Shown one piece after another: positions 63,777 through 64,000 of a DNA stretch of 64,000 nt. Position numbers and translations under genes: made by a program. The DNA is from Oscillospiraceae bacterium (GTDB lineage Bacteria > Bacillota > Clostridia > Oscillospirales > Ruminococcaceae): positions 1,860,001 to 1,924,000 of the forward strand of contig CP107211.1 of assembly GCA_025757845.1 (NCBI GenBank), read 5' to 3'. How positions within the stretch are numbered: the first letter of the stretch is position 1; each line of letters opens with the position of its first letter. Below the pieces are notes generated by a model. It worked only from the letters and a program-made list of their open reading frames with translations. It ran no database searches and was not told the origin of the DNA.

Positions 63777-63805
63777 TTGACATTGATGCATTAGAATTAT
63801 ATAAT
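63777..63805 (+). promoter_or_regulatory. Consensus promoter of the last gene
   Basis: TTGACA (63777-63782), 17-base spacer, TATAAT (63800-63805). Confidence 0.85.
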
Positions 63806-63864
63806 CAGAGTATCAAAGCAAAGATTCTTAGTTCCGGGCTTCCGGAGGGAAGGAGTGCATCCAA

Positions 63865-64000
63865 ATGTCTGAACCGGTCAGCATCCGCTACAAGTGCAAG
63901 TTCTGCGGCAATCAGCAGAACAAGAGCCTGCGCTCCGGCCCGCCCAACCCCGGCGTCTGCCTCAAGGCACCGGAGGACGGCAAGGGCTGGCATGGCCCGC
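63865..64000 (+). CDS. Zinc-finger-like hypothetical protein, 3' end missing
   Basis: Start ATG after GGAAGGAG. The visible 45 residues include YKCKFCGNQQNKS (a CxxC knuckle) and GVCLKAPEDGKGWHGP. The rest lies beyond the window. Function unknown. Confidence 0.7.
   Translation, partial: MSEPVSIRYKCKFCGNQQNKSLRSGPPNPGVCLKAPEDGKGWHGP

Overview
The window looks like chromosome of a high-GC, Gram-positive gut anaerobe of the Oscillospiraceae, most likely Faecalibacterium or a close relative. This rests on gene content: a type III plus a type I glutamine synthetase, an ANTAR regulator, NADP-type glutamate dehydrogenase, Firmicute-type Mini-III/Obg/L27/L21 order, LPXTG and Lgt genes, AGGAGG ribosome sites, and consensus TTGACA/TATAAT promoters in AT-rich gaps between GC-rich genes. 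No rRNA, tRNA or CRISPR array was seen.

Layout. 0-6.2 kb: the end of a MoxR-type ATPase and its VWA partner, a hypothetical protein, an amidohydrolase, a rhomboid protease and a CYTH enzyme. 6.2-14.3 kb: an RlmI-type methyltransferase, the nitrogen cluster glnN - glnA - ANTAR regulator, and pyrG. 14.3-24 kb: a repeat-rich part with a RepA-like ATPase, lysA, a CapD-like dehydratase, a SpoVB-type flippase and an Mrp ATPase, separated by two families of palindromic repeats (called A and B here). 24-35.5 kb: gdhA, a small GNAT cassette, hcp, an LPXTG protein and gltD/gltB. 35.5-45.3 kb: a pseudokinase with PASTA domains, an oligopeptide ABC transporter (oppA, oppBCDF) and a diguanylate cyclase. 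45.5-56 kb: YebC, an RNA m5C methyltransferase, a small Asn-rich protein, Mini-III, Obg, L27, L21, a ParE/Phd-type pair, lgt, two M16 peptidases and a VanY-type peptidase. 56-64 kb: the threonine/aspartate operon (ACT protein, hom, thrB, lysC), a class A PBP, and two small genes, the last cut by the window end.

How it fits together. Ammonium assimilation dominates: GSIII, GSI, GDH and GOGAT all lie within 27 kb, together with an ANTAR protein. The glnN and gltB transcripts begin with near-identical hexaloop hairpins that are mutually exclusive with an intrinsic terminator, and the gdhA leader has two abutting hexaloop hairpins before a U-run. This suggests one antitermination regulon run by the ANTAR protein.

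The most unusual feature is repeat family A. At least nine copies sit mostly at gene 3' ends. They have two hairpins whose arms covary while the loops stay constant. In one copy the second hairpin is opened up to carry a roughly 220-nt, highly structured insert.

Sequence-quality warning: single-base indels break obg and both M16 peptidases (about 49.7-54.2 kb). Because Obg is normally essential, assembly error is the likeliest cause.
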